The notes below the pieces were generated by a model, which saw only the letters and a program-made list of their open reading frames with translations, did not search any database and was not told where the DNA came from. Source: Atherinomorus stipes (Eukaryota; Chordata; Actinopteri; Atheriniformes; Atherinidae). From it: DNA of 64,000 nucleotides. How positions within the stretch are numbered: the first letter of the stretch is position 1; each line of letters opens with the position of its first letter. The position numbers and the translations under genes were made by a program. Positions 55,626-64,000 of the stretch are shown here, piece by piece. The DNA is taken from NCBI GenBank assembly GCA_023101725.1, contig JALJCO010013385.1, positions 1 to 64,000 of the forward strand, in the 5' to 3' direction.

Positions 55626-56120
55626 AATAAACAACTAAGCAAATTATGAGATATTTTGTTTTCCCTTAATTTTTTCAGGCCTCCTCTGAAGGCGTAGATA
55701 CGGTGGCCCTGACGGTTCCCCACTGCTTAGATTCTTGGACTGATATGACCACACATATTCTAAAAATAACCAATAACAGTCTACATAAAAGACGGGCAGT
55801 GGCATGACCAGGCGCCATCTTGCATCTGCTAGACAGTGTTGTGTTCAATGTTGTTAACGTGTCTGATCTGTTTTCAGTCAGAAGAGTCAGACATGTCTGA
55901 CACGTCTTTGCTGTTAATGCTGTTTCGTTCTTTTCAGACCTTTCCAGACTCGTTCCATGCTCAGTTCCGGTGGAAAGACATGATGCACAGATAAGCGTTC
56001 ACCTGATGCCTCCTGCCCGGCTTCCTTTGATTTCTTGATAAATACTGGAATGTAGATAAGCTGTAAATGAGCCAAATGTTTGATAAAATTTTATGACCAG
56101 CAAAAATATTTAAAAAAGCA
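55626..56120. other. No gene recognised
   Basis: Non-coding. Confidence 0.4.
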
Positions 56121-56128
56121 CACTGTAC

Positions 56129-56618
56129 CAAGGTTATAATAGTTTTGACTTTTTGTTTTTCAATTCAGTTGTTTTTAGTTTATTTTCTGAGCAGATTTGC
56201 TCATTTTTATTAGTTTCTATCTTTGGAAAATGTTCAGTTTTAGTTTAGTTTTTATTAGTTTCGATGTTAGTTTTAGTTTTTGGGGTTTTCTTTTCAGTAA
56301 ATTATAGGTGTTTGTCTGGTGTGACATTTAAAATCATCAGATAGTCACTTGGAGTAAAACTAGTAGAGCAAAGTCAAAAGAGTAAATAGAAATAGATTTA
56401 AAATCAGCCCAAAAGGCTGATGGATTATATTAATTTAGAAAGACTAAAACTAAGGATGTTTCTTCAATAATTTTAGTTAGTTTTGTAAAGACACAATACA
56501 GCTTCAGTTAGTTATTGTTTTGCTAAAAACTGTCGTTTTTATTTTTATTTTTATTTCACTGAAATGTTTTTTCAATTTTACTTTTCGTTTTTTGTTAGTT
56601 TTAGTTATGATAATCTTG
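56129..56618. mobile_element. hAT-type MITE with 8-bp target duplication
   Basis: Ends CAAGGTTATAAT and ATGATAATCTTG are imperfect inverted repeats. The flanks CACTGTAC (56121-56128) and CACTGCAC (56619-56626) form an 8-bp duplication with one mismatch, diagnostic of hAT. T-rich and non-coding. A degraded relative is at 44810-45170. Confidence 0.8.
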
Positions 56619-56904
56619 CACTGCACCATTAATATGAAAACCTCACATATAAAACCGTTAGCGTTCAGAGTCCTGAAAAACCAAAGGACTTCGTTAGTTT
56701 ATTACGTATCCCCACTAGTCTTCACCAGGGAGGACTATTCTTCCTGGGGTCCAGAGGACTTCCACCCTGATGTTCTGACATCAGTGATACCTCTAGATAA
56801 TTTTACATCATGTGACCACACATGGACAAAACTGATCCCTATTGTGACAGTGTGGTCCTGTCACTATGCCTCCGACTGATGATGCGCCCTGGCTACTTGG
56901 CCAC

Positions 56905-56985
56905 AGGGATGTCCCTTTGGCTGAATGGTCAGCGCGCATGACTGGAGGGCCCGGGCAGGATTCGATCCCCAGACTCCCGGGTGAA
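56905..56985 (+). other. tRNA-like / SINE head
   Basis: A-box-like TGGCTGAATGG and B-box-like GGATTCGATCC at tRNA spacing suggest a tRNA-derived SINE or pseudo-tRNA. I could not draw a complete cloverleaf with a paired acceptor stem, so it is not called a tRNA gene. Confidence 0.35.
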
Positions 56986-56989
56986 AGTC

Positions 56990-58120
56990 ATACGATCACA
57001 CTGTCACACTATCAACGTGCACTGGCCCACATTATAACCAAACATCTAGACAACAGAAACTTATATGCAAGCAGGGACGGACTGGGACAAAACATCAGAT
57101 CTGGACTTTGGCTCGGCCAGGCCCACAACAACTGATGCACGGAAACTCAACACCACCTGCCTCAGATGCTAAACTAAGTTATACTAATAACACCGGCCCT
57201 GACCAGAATACTAGATGTTGTGAGCATTGTACAATGTTTGAACTTAAATATTCACAAATAAAATGAAGGGGGGTCACACTCTTGTCCCTCTGACTGAGCC
57301 AATACAAACCGGGTATCTGAAACACACAACACACACTCTTTGGTTTATTATAAATCCGTATCACCATGATATCACCACAGTTTGGGGGCCATGTATCAGA
57401 CCTATATCTGACTGTGATGCTTCAGCACAACCTCTGTGCACGCTGCTGCTTTCACGTTCCTCAGCTCTTAGACTGATATGGTTCCACTCATGAAGGGATT
57501 GTTTACAGTTGGGTTGGAAAATGCTAAACATACTGCACAATAGTGTATGATTTTATTTACAGTATGAGTCACTTTTGTCCGTACCTTCTGTACTGGCAGG
57601 TATTTGGTGATAAGAAAAGAACATCTAGGCTGTAACTGTCTGATTTGGGGCACGCAAAGTAATTTAAGGCTGAGCTGGAGTGAGCGTCATCCACGGCTCT
57701 TGTTCTAAACTCAACCTGAATAAACAAATGAGGAATAGCCTTTAAAATTTATTTTATGTATTTAACTGATAACATGTAACCTATTCCGAGCTATTCCATC
57801 TTATAATATTACTTAACCATCTTTATCAATTAATGCAGTATGGTAATAAATCTTACTGCAAAAATAATACACAACTTTAATGGAAAAATACACAATTAAA
57901 AATGCAACTTTGGTATCTGAAGTGTAGTTTGTATTAGCTGTAATGTTACCACAACTTAAAAAAGTAAAAGCCCATCAGTGCTGTTAGTGTTTCCTTCTTT
58001 GATATCTTTTAATATCACGGCTGCATGTGGCATTTTATAGCTTAAATGTTTCTGGTTTAGTCTATATGCAGTCTGCCATTTAATTCTAAAGTCTATCATT
58101 GATTGTTAATGATTGTTTGA
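56990..58120. other. No gene recognised
   Basis: Non-coding, AT-rich after 57700. Confidence 0.4.
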
Positions 58121-58640
58121 CTTTTATTGTTTCATGCTGCAGGGTGGAGGCAACCACCGTGGCCTCAGGTTTCAAAGGCCTTATCCGCACGCAGCAGGAT
58201 AGACTATCTCATAAAACAACGATGTTTTCCTACGATTCGTCCAGTCTTCCACACACTAATACAGATTTTTGCCATCAAAAACGTCTTTTAAAAACTCTGG
58301 CCAAAGGAAGATTTGTGTTTACCTCCATTTATGCAACTGTGTGTGGACATACAGAACCAGATTTTAAGGTGTGAAACATCACTGCCTGCAAAAAAATATG
58401 CTTGCATCACATGTGCGACCTGTATTTACTCTGGGTCTGCTCCATTTACCGCTCAGGCGAAGAAGCTGTGAACCAGTCGACAGAGTTTTCACTTTGGCTC
58501 ACATCCAACGGCCTGTTCAGACGACTTTTTTCAAATTAACTTTGCTCCCAAAGATCCTTCATCTGCTTTGTTAAAGCCTCTTCCAGCCCTCCCCCTCTCT
58601 GCTCGTTAATCCCTCCCACCGAGTACGTACGGCCCTCCTC
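58121..58640. other. Possible DNA-transposon remnant
   Basis: Words such as AAAACTCTGGCCAAA and TTTCACTTTGGCTCA recall non-autonomous fish transposon ends. A 91-codon frame at 58099-58374 has no recognisable domain. Confidence 0.25.
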
Positions 58641-59984
58641 CTCAGCTACAGCCAGCCTCATCACAGCAGCTCCTCAGTGTAATATTCATCCCACATAAAT
58701 GAACATCTGCTCACATATATAATATCTGCCTTTCTCAACCACCGGGAAGTTAACGGTGTGTTTTAGCTGCAGTTTCTGCATCAGTAAGAGACCACGACAT
58801 TCCAGCGGCTTCATTAGTTTATTGAACACTTCCAGGACGACACTGATGACAACAATGCTAGCTTACAATACTGAAAATAACCAGCTGACGTTCCGACGCC
58901 GTCTGTCCACACAGAGAAAACCACCAGCAGCGTTTCCAGTCATCAGCAGCTTCGCCACTTTTACATTTATGTATAACTCACACATAAAAGTAAAAAACAA
59001 ACTGCCTGTTCAACGACCGTTTGCTGTATCAGAATCAGTTTTACTCCCAGATCCTCCCTTCCTTCCTCCAGCTGGTGACCCGACGTTTCTGCTCCGCTTT
59101 CGGTCGTCCTGGTCTCTGCTTCTGCAGATTTTCTCTCCTGGAGCTTCCTCCGCATCACCTGATAATTCCCCGGCCTTCCATCCTGCATCGCTCACGTTTT
59201 CCTCTTTGTCTGCCTTTCTTTCAGAGATTTGATCCACCTGTAGTTTCCTCCAGCAGTGAACCTAACACCCGCGGCCTTCCCTCCATCCTGCTGCTCACAT
59301 CCCATCTGCCTTTCTTTCTCTCCAACTTCAGCCGGTGAGCAGAGGCGCTTCCTGCTGCCGCTGCCTTTCTGTCCCATTCTCCTCTTGTTGTTCAGCTCAG
59401 CTACGCACTTATTGCAGAAAGTTTTGAATGCAAAAGAAAAATAAATAAATAAATAAATAAATAAATGAATAAAATGTTTAAATGTGGAAGAGGGCGGGGC
59501 CGAGGCGGAACAAGGGGAGTCAGCTGTCGGGGAAGTGTTGGCTTGAGCAGGGATTGATGAGAGCAGAGAGAAGTGAGACGAACAGCTACGCTGACCAATG
59601 TAAGCCACGCGGCCGGATGGTTCCTATCGGTTACCGTTTTTGCAGCCCAGCAGCCGCTAGAGTGGATGGATCTTTTTTTTTTCTATTAACATTGTGTAGA
59701 TTGTACTATTGGACCATAACCACCATCTAAATGAGGTTATTAATAATGATCAAACTTTCAAATCATAGCCCATAGCTTTAAGTAACAAACTCCTCCTCCT
59801 GGCCTGCCATAACTTCTTTTTTTACCAGTTTGATTTGTTCATTAATATTTTACCATGCACAGTCTTACATCACAGTAACTATGACAACATGGATAAAAAG
59901 CAGCAAATGTCGCAGGTCATCGCCCGGCTGACAGTAAAGAAGCAGACCCTCAGAAACAGAGCAAATATCCTGTGCATGTTCTTC
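58641..59984. other. No gene recognised; AAAT microsatellite
   Basis: Frames on both strands between 58756 and 59608 overlap and none shows a domain. An AAAT repeat lies at about 59437-59475. Confidence 0.4.
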
Positions 59985-60118
59985 TTTTTTTTTCTTTTTT
60001 TAACTTGTCCTGTCCAGCACAGTAGCAGCAGGATGATGATCTGGCTGCCTTGCTGTGTTGAACAGATTTACTTTGCCAAGAGGAGCTTTATGAATATAAG
60101 GCTCATATTAATATAAGC
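59985..60118 (-). mobile_element. 3' piece of the unclassified retroelement-like repeat (inverted)
   Basis: A T/C-rich tail complement followed by AACTTGTCCTGTCCAGCA, GTGTTGAACAG and AGGAGCTTTATGAA matches 46537-46645. Confidence 0.6.
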
Positions 60119-60540
60119 CCCCCCCAAAAGGACGGACATGCATCCACCCAGAGGGTGGCCCCAGCCGAAGCCCCCCGCGGTCTCAGGGCCAAGGCCCCAG
60201 GAGGACCAAGACAAGCAAAGACCGACCCTGCCAGGCGCCAGCCCCCCCCCGGTGGCCGGTGTGGCACAGAGCCCAGGCACCCAGAACCCTAAGCTTCCCA
60301 GACGCACACACACATACACCGACTTATTTGGTCTTGGTGTGTTGTTGTATTGCAATATTACATGAAGTCAAGGTCATGTCATCAACACTTTAAATGAAAT
60401 GTTGTTTTTTGTCAAATTTACTGAAGTACTGCTGATATCATCTGGATCTAAGTCTGAGAGTTTTCTTTGTATTCAAAAGCAGAGAAAATACTAATTTTTA
60501 ATTGTACTCTCATCCCCTTTGTCTAATATTGAACAGTTAA
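60119..60540. other. GC-rich block then AT-rich DNA
   Basis: 60119-60310 is C/G-rich with CCCCCC runs and resembles, in style, the GC-rich stretch inside the L2 3' region at 23630-23830. No gene. Confidence 0.35.
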
Positions 60541-61002
60541 AGGGACCAGAGGCAAGATTAAGAAATGAAACTCGTGACTGGCGCTTCAGGTACCTGCAGC
60601 CACGAGCCAAGCCGTCATGGAGCACAAACTGAAGCTATAATGTTGTTTACTAACCTTTTCCTTCGTAGTTCCACGTTTTAGTGTCTTTCAGTTGATCTGG
60701 ATCGTTTGCTGACGGCAGAAGAATCCATAACTATCACTTACAGTGTTTGAATTTACCGCGACGTCTTCTTCCTGCATCAAAACTGAGGATGTAGCATCAT
60801 CATTTGACGTCACGTCCGCAGGGCAGCGCGGGAAATTCAGACACCGAATTGCAGCTTCATGCAGCACACAGCCTGTTCAAGGCAACGGAGAGAAACGTGG
60901 TGGAAACGTTATTTTTGGTTTATAGCGCTTCATCACTTGTAAGTATAAAAAAAAATGGACATGCTTGTTTGTTTGTTTTTTTAATTCGTGCCTTTAGTCC
61001 CT
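60541..61002. mobile_element. TTAA-flanked MITE (piggyBac-like), copy B
   Basis: TTAA flanks (60537-60540; 61003-61006) and AGGGAC/AGTCCCT ends as in copy A, with the body homologous throughout. Small deletions separate the copies, so neither is a recent insertion from the same source. Confidence 0.6.
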
Positions 61003-61124
61003 TTAACTAGAATTTTCCACTTCCAAATGAAAAAATTCACGTGATGTTTGAGGTCCGCCCACAGCAGTCAACCGCAGACCCTGTTATGTCCTGGTGTGGG
61101 GACTGCACAGAGCCCAACCCTCCT

Positions 61125-61190
61125 GATGAAAAATAAAAGCTCTGAAGTCTTCAGGACTCAGAGCTTCCTGCAGCAGCAGAAGGTAAGACC
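61125..61190 (+). promoter_or_regulatory. Candidate TATA promoter with short 5' exon
   Basis: A TATA-like AAATAAAAGC (about 61129) is followed about 30 bp on by CAGAGCTTCCTGCAGCAGCAG and a good splice donor (AAG/GTAAGAC, GT at 61183). An E-box CACGTG lies upstream near 61040. This is the layout of a vertebrate gene start with a non-coding first exon. The next exon would lie to the right but the region there is repeats. Confidence 0.35.
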
Positions 61191-61740
61191 AGTTCAGTTC
61201 TGGTGAAATGATTCACACAGAACTTAACTGCATTATTTACTTTTTTAAATCAGAGATTTGTTAGAGAAAATGTGTTAAAACAGAGCTCACATTCATCTTT
61301 AACTTTTACCATTGAGTTGTACTTTCACTAGGGATGAAAGTAAAGTTGTTTTTCTCCAACTACTGTTTTGTGTTTTAGTTTTGTTTGTGTTTTATGTTTT
61401 ACATTTTTTACACAGCTTTTTTTTTCTACCTGTGTGTGTGAGAGAGACAAATCTAGCTAAATGTGTTATTAATATATACCAGTAATGAATAAGTTGTGGT
61501 TTACCTGGAATGTAAGGGATCTTTAGTCCCACGAAGTGGAGAAAAATATTCATATATCATGATGGTGTGGATGATGTTATGTTACAAGAGACACAAATTG
61601 ATGTTAGCAAGTATTTAAAGTTACAACAGGGGCCATTTCAGCAAGTATTTTTCTCATCTTTCACACAGGGGCGTAGCAGTGTTTAAAAGTCTACCTTCTA
61701 AAATGTCTAAATATGTCAAGGACTGGATAATAATGAGAGG
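61191..61740. other. No gene recognised
   Basis: T-rich non-coding DNA. Confidence 0.4.
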
Positions 61741-61754
61741 AACTCTGCACAGAA

Positions 61755-61791
61755 ATATATATACATCTACATATACACATATATATAGATG

Positions 61792-61879
<88 letters not shown>

Positions 61880-61880
61880 T
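61755..61880. repeat. AT / ACAC microsatellite
   Basis: TATATA runs with a CACACAC centre, about 125 bp. A plus-strand Tyr/Ile frame across it is a shadow. Confidence 0.9.
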
Positions 61881-62107
61881 ACAGATTTATAAAATAATAG
61901 AATATTTGTATAACTTCCTCAGATCGTCATTTTCTTGATGAAATAAACAGCTGATTGTTACTGTCATGAGTAAAATAGAACTTTGAACATTGAACCGATG
62001 TCCCAGAACAATGAAATTCATCTTCCAGTATAACCTGTTCCACGATGAGACGAACAAAGCAACAACATAACAGAATCTGGGCAGGCTGAGGTGCAACTGC
62101 AGAAATG

Positions 62108-64000
62108 TCAATGTCAATGTCAATGTCAGGTTTATTTAAATAGCACATTTTTAAAAGGCCAGTGGCCAACCAAAGTGCTTTACAGAATAAAAGACAGCAA
62201 TGAATAAAGTAAATGCAACACAATAAAAACAGTAAAAATAAACCAATAAAAGTAAATTTAAAAAAGTATAAAAATAAGAACAGTGACTCTACTCAGCTGT
62301 AGGCCAGGGTGAACAAGTGGGTCTTAAGGCGTGATTTAAACATGGAAAGGCTGTTGGAAGACCGCACAGAGAGAGGCAATGTGTTCCATAGCCTGGGAGC
62401 CACAACTGCAAAGGCTCCATCTCCTCTGGTTTTCATGTGGGATCGAGGGACGTCCAGGACCAACTGGTCAGCTGACCTCAGGGCTCCTGGGGGCTGATGC
62501 ACCTTCACAAGGTCAGCTAAATATTCTGGGGCCAGTCCATTCAAAGACTTATAAACAAATAAAAGAATCTTAAAATCAATCCTGAACCTAACTGGGAGCC
62601 AGTGAAGGGAGGAAAGCACCAGTGTGATGTGCTCGCGTTTCTTTGCTCCAGTAAGGAGACGAGCCGCTGCATTTTGGACCAGCTGCAGACGGTTCAGTTC
62701 TGCCTGGCCAATACCGACGTACAGGGAGTTGCAATAGTCCAGACGTGAAGTGACAAATGCATGGACGACTTTTTCCAGATCAGCTCTTTGGAGATAAGGT
62801 TTTACTTTGGCCAGGAGCCGAAGCTGAAAGAAGCTCGCCTTGACCACAGAGCTGACCTGTTTATCTAATTTAAACGCCCCGTCAACAATCACACCCAGAT
62901 TCCTCGCCTGAGTCCGAATGTAGGGCGCCAAAGGGCCAAGGGAGCTGGCGAGGACCTGGACTTTATCAGGGCGACCAAAAAGAACAATTTCAGTTTTGTT
63001 TTCATTTAACCTTAAAAAGTTTAAGTCCATCCATGTTTTAATATCATTCATGCAATCAAAAAGAGCATGAAGAGAATCCTGCGAAGGCACTTTTAAGGGC
63101 AGGTACACCTGCACATCGTCGGCAAAACAGTGGAAAGGGATATTATACTTCCTAAATATTGACCCCAGGGGTAGCATATAAAGGGAAAACAGCAGCGGGC
63201 CCAAAACAGACCCCTGGGGGACCCCACAGGTCAGAGGGGCCACAGAAGAAGAAAACTGCCCGAGCTGCACACAGAAGGATCTGTCAGCCAGATAGGATCT
63301 AAACCAGTCCAGAGCAGCGCCCTGAATGCCAACACAGTGCTCGAGGCGTGACAGGAGGACGCTGTGGTCCTCTGTGTCAAACGCCGCAGTAAGGTCAAGG
63401 AGAATTAAAACGGCACAATTTCCAGAATCAATATTTAAGAAGAGATCATTAAAAACTTTTAAAAGCGCAGTTTCAGTGCTGTGAAAGGGCTTAAAACCAG
63501 ACTGAAACAACTCGCTGACATTGGACTGTTTTAGGAATTCCTGGAGTTGGTTAAGAACAACTCTTTCTAAGACCTTAGAAATAAAAGGAAGTTTTGAAAT
63601 TGGCCTAAAATTAGAAAGAACTAAGGGATCCAAGTTTTTCTTTTTTAAAAGAGGCTGCACTGTGGCATGTTTGAGGGAGGATGGAACGCACCCAGAGCTG
63701 AGACACAGGTTTATGAAAAACACGATAAAAGACCCAACTGAGCTGAAAACTTCTTTAAGCAAATGAGAAGGAATGCTGTCAGATGGACAGTTTGCAGGGC
63801 GCAAGTGCTCGACAACCTCAGTGAGAGCAGCAAGTGAAACAGGCTCAAACTGGTGAAAGGCAGCTGAGCTTGCTGGAGGGACTGAGGGATCCTGGCTAGA
63901 CTGACGCTGTGGGGCTCTAAGGGTAGAAATCTTATTCACAAAGAAGTGCAAAAAATCCTCACACAGAGAAAAAGAAGGCTTAACAACAACAGCGTCGCGA
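62108..64000 (-). mobile_element. L2-type LINE, 3' part, runs off the right edge
   Basis: It carries an open reverse transcriptase, a 3' region with GTGCTATTTAAATAAACCTG and a TTGACA microsatellite tail (near 62108-62130). It is the best-preserved retrotransposon in the window. Confidence 0.9.
62293..64000 (-). CDS. L2-type LINE reverse transcriptase, open, N-terminus outside window
   Basis: A frame of about 569 codons without a stop to the window edge, starting beyond it. Visible: NFRPISKLPFISKVLERVV (finger), LLDLTAAFDTEDHSVLLSRL (first catalytic Asp region), [19 protein letters not shown], catalytic box CFADDVQVYL (the second pair of Asp residues), then [48 protein letters not shown] and VAPRLWNTLPLSVR. 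The enzyme copies its own RNA at a nicked target, with an endonuclease expected N-terminal outside the window. FADD replaces the commoner YADD, as in many L2 copies. Intact motifs and lack of stops suggest a young insertion. Confidence 0.9.
   Translation of the reverse strand, partial: RDAVVVKPSFSLCEDFLHFFVNKISTLRAPQRQSSQDPSVPPASSAAFHQFEPVSLAALTEVVEHLRPANCPSDSIPSHLLKEVFSSVGSFIVFFINLCLSSGCVPSSLKHATVQPLLKKKNLDPLVLSNFRPISKLPFISKVLERVVLNQLQEFLKQSNVSELFQSGFKPFHSTETALLKVFNDLFLNIDSGNCAVLILLDLTAAFDTEDHSVLLSRLEHCVGIQGAALDWFRSYLADRSFCVQLGQFSSSVAPLTCGVPQGSVLGPLLFSLYMLPLGSIFRKYNIPFHCFADDVQVYLPLKVPSQDSLHALFDCMNDIKTWMDLNFLRLNENKTEIVLFGRPDKVQVLASSLGPLAPYIRTQARNLGVIVDGAFKLDKQVSSVVKASFFQLRLLAKVKPYLQRADLEKVVHAFVTSRLDYCNSLYVGIGQAELNRLQLVQNAAARLLTGAKKREHITLVLSSLHWLPVRFRIDFKILLFVYKSLNGLAPEYLADLVKVHQPPGALRSADQLVLDVPRSHMKTRGDGAFAVVAPRLWNTLPLSVRSSNSLSMFKSRLKTHLFTLAYS

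Noticed and set aside
56905..56985. Functional tRNA gene
   Set aside because: A and B boxes are present but no complete cloverleaf could be drawn.
58756..59608. Overlapping frames of 60-160 codons on both strands
   Set aside because: No domain, no splice logic, and open alike on both strands; not supported as a gene.
61679..61897. Tyr/Ile-rich small protein
   Set aside because: Reading of an AT microsatellite.

Overview
The window reads as a transposon-rich stretch of a ray-finned (probably percomorph teleost) fish nuclear genome. The grounds are several non-LTR retrotransposons with fish-type L2 3' ends and RTE/Rex-like reverse transcriptases, a Tc1-type transposase, many hAT- and piggyBac-like non-autonomous elements, minisatellites, and intron-bearing immune-type GTPase genes. 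There is no bacterial-style operon structure and no rRNA. No species call is possible from the sequence alone.

Layout. 0-9 kb is almost gene-free: G-rich low-complexity DNA, a 37-bp minisatellite inside an unclassified retroelement, an 83-bp minisatellite, and a polypurine block of more than 1.1 kb. 9-20 kb holds a CpG-rich possible promoter (about 10.0-10.4 kb), dispersed DNA-transposon remnants, a tRNA-derived SINE, a TTAA-flanked MITE and L2 fragments. 20.8-36.1 kb carries the best host-type coding sequence: two tandem, same-strand (minus) paralogous genes. Each encodes a P-loop GTPase of AIG1/septin-like type, followed by a Cys/His-rich probable zinc module and a C-terminal helix. Both begin at an identical phase-2 splice acceptor, and each has one single-base frame lesion at a different place. 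Copy A has gained about 650 bp of Lys/Glu/Met heptad repeats that copy B lacks. Between and below them lie L2 and RTE-like LINEs, a hAT transposase remnant, a piggyBac-like element, and a 1.6-kb satellite dense in E-box palindromes that ends about 170 bp past the stop of copy B.

36-53 kb is again mostly mobile DNA. An RTE-like LINE was split by a hAT MITE, which was in turn invaded by a Tc1 element. A pair of about 500-bp repeats lies at 43 and 49 kb. An inverted second copy of the minisatellite-bearing retroelement, perfect palindromes and a possible solo LTR are also here. 53.2-54.9 kb is a 20-bp minisatellite. 55-62 kb has more MITEs and a possible TATA promoter with a 5' exon near 61.15 kb. 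62.1 kb to the right edge is an L2-type LINE whose reverse-transcriptase frame is still open and runs out of the window.

Single-base indels in several frames, together with many G or C runs of ten or more, mean some of the breaks could be consensus errors rather than real mutations.
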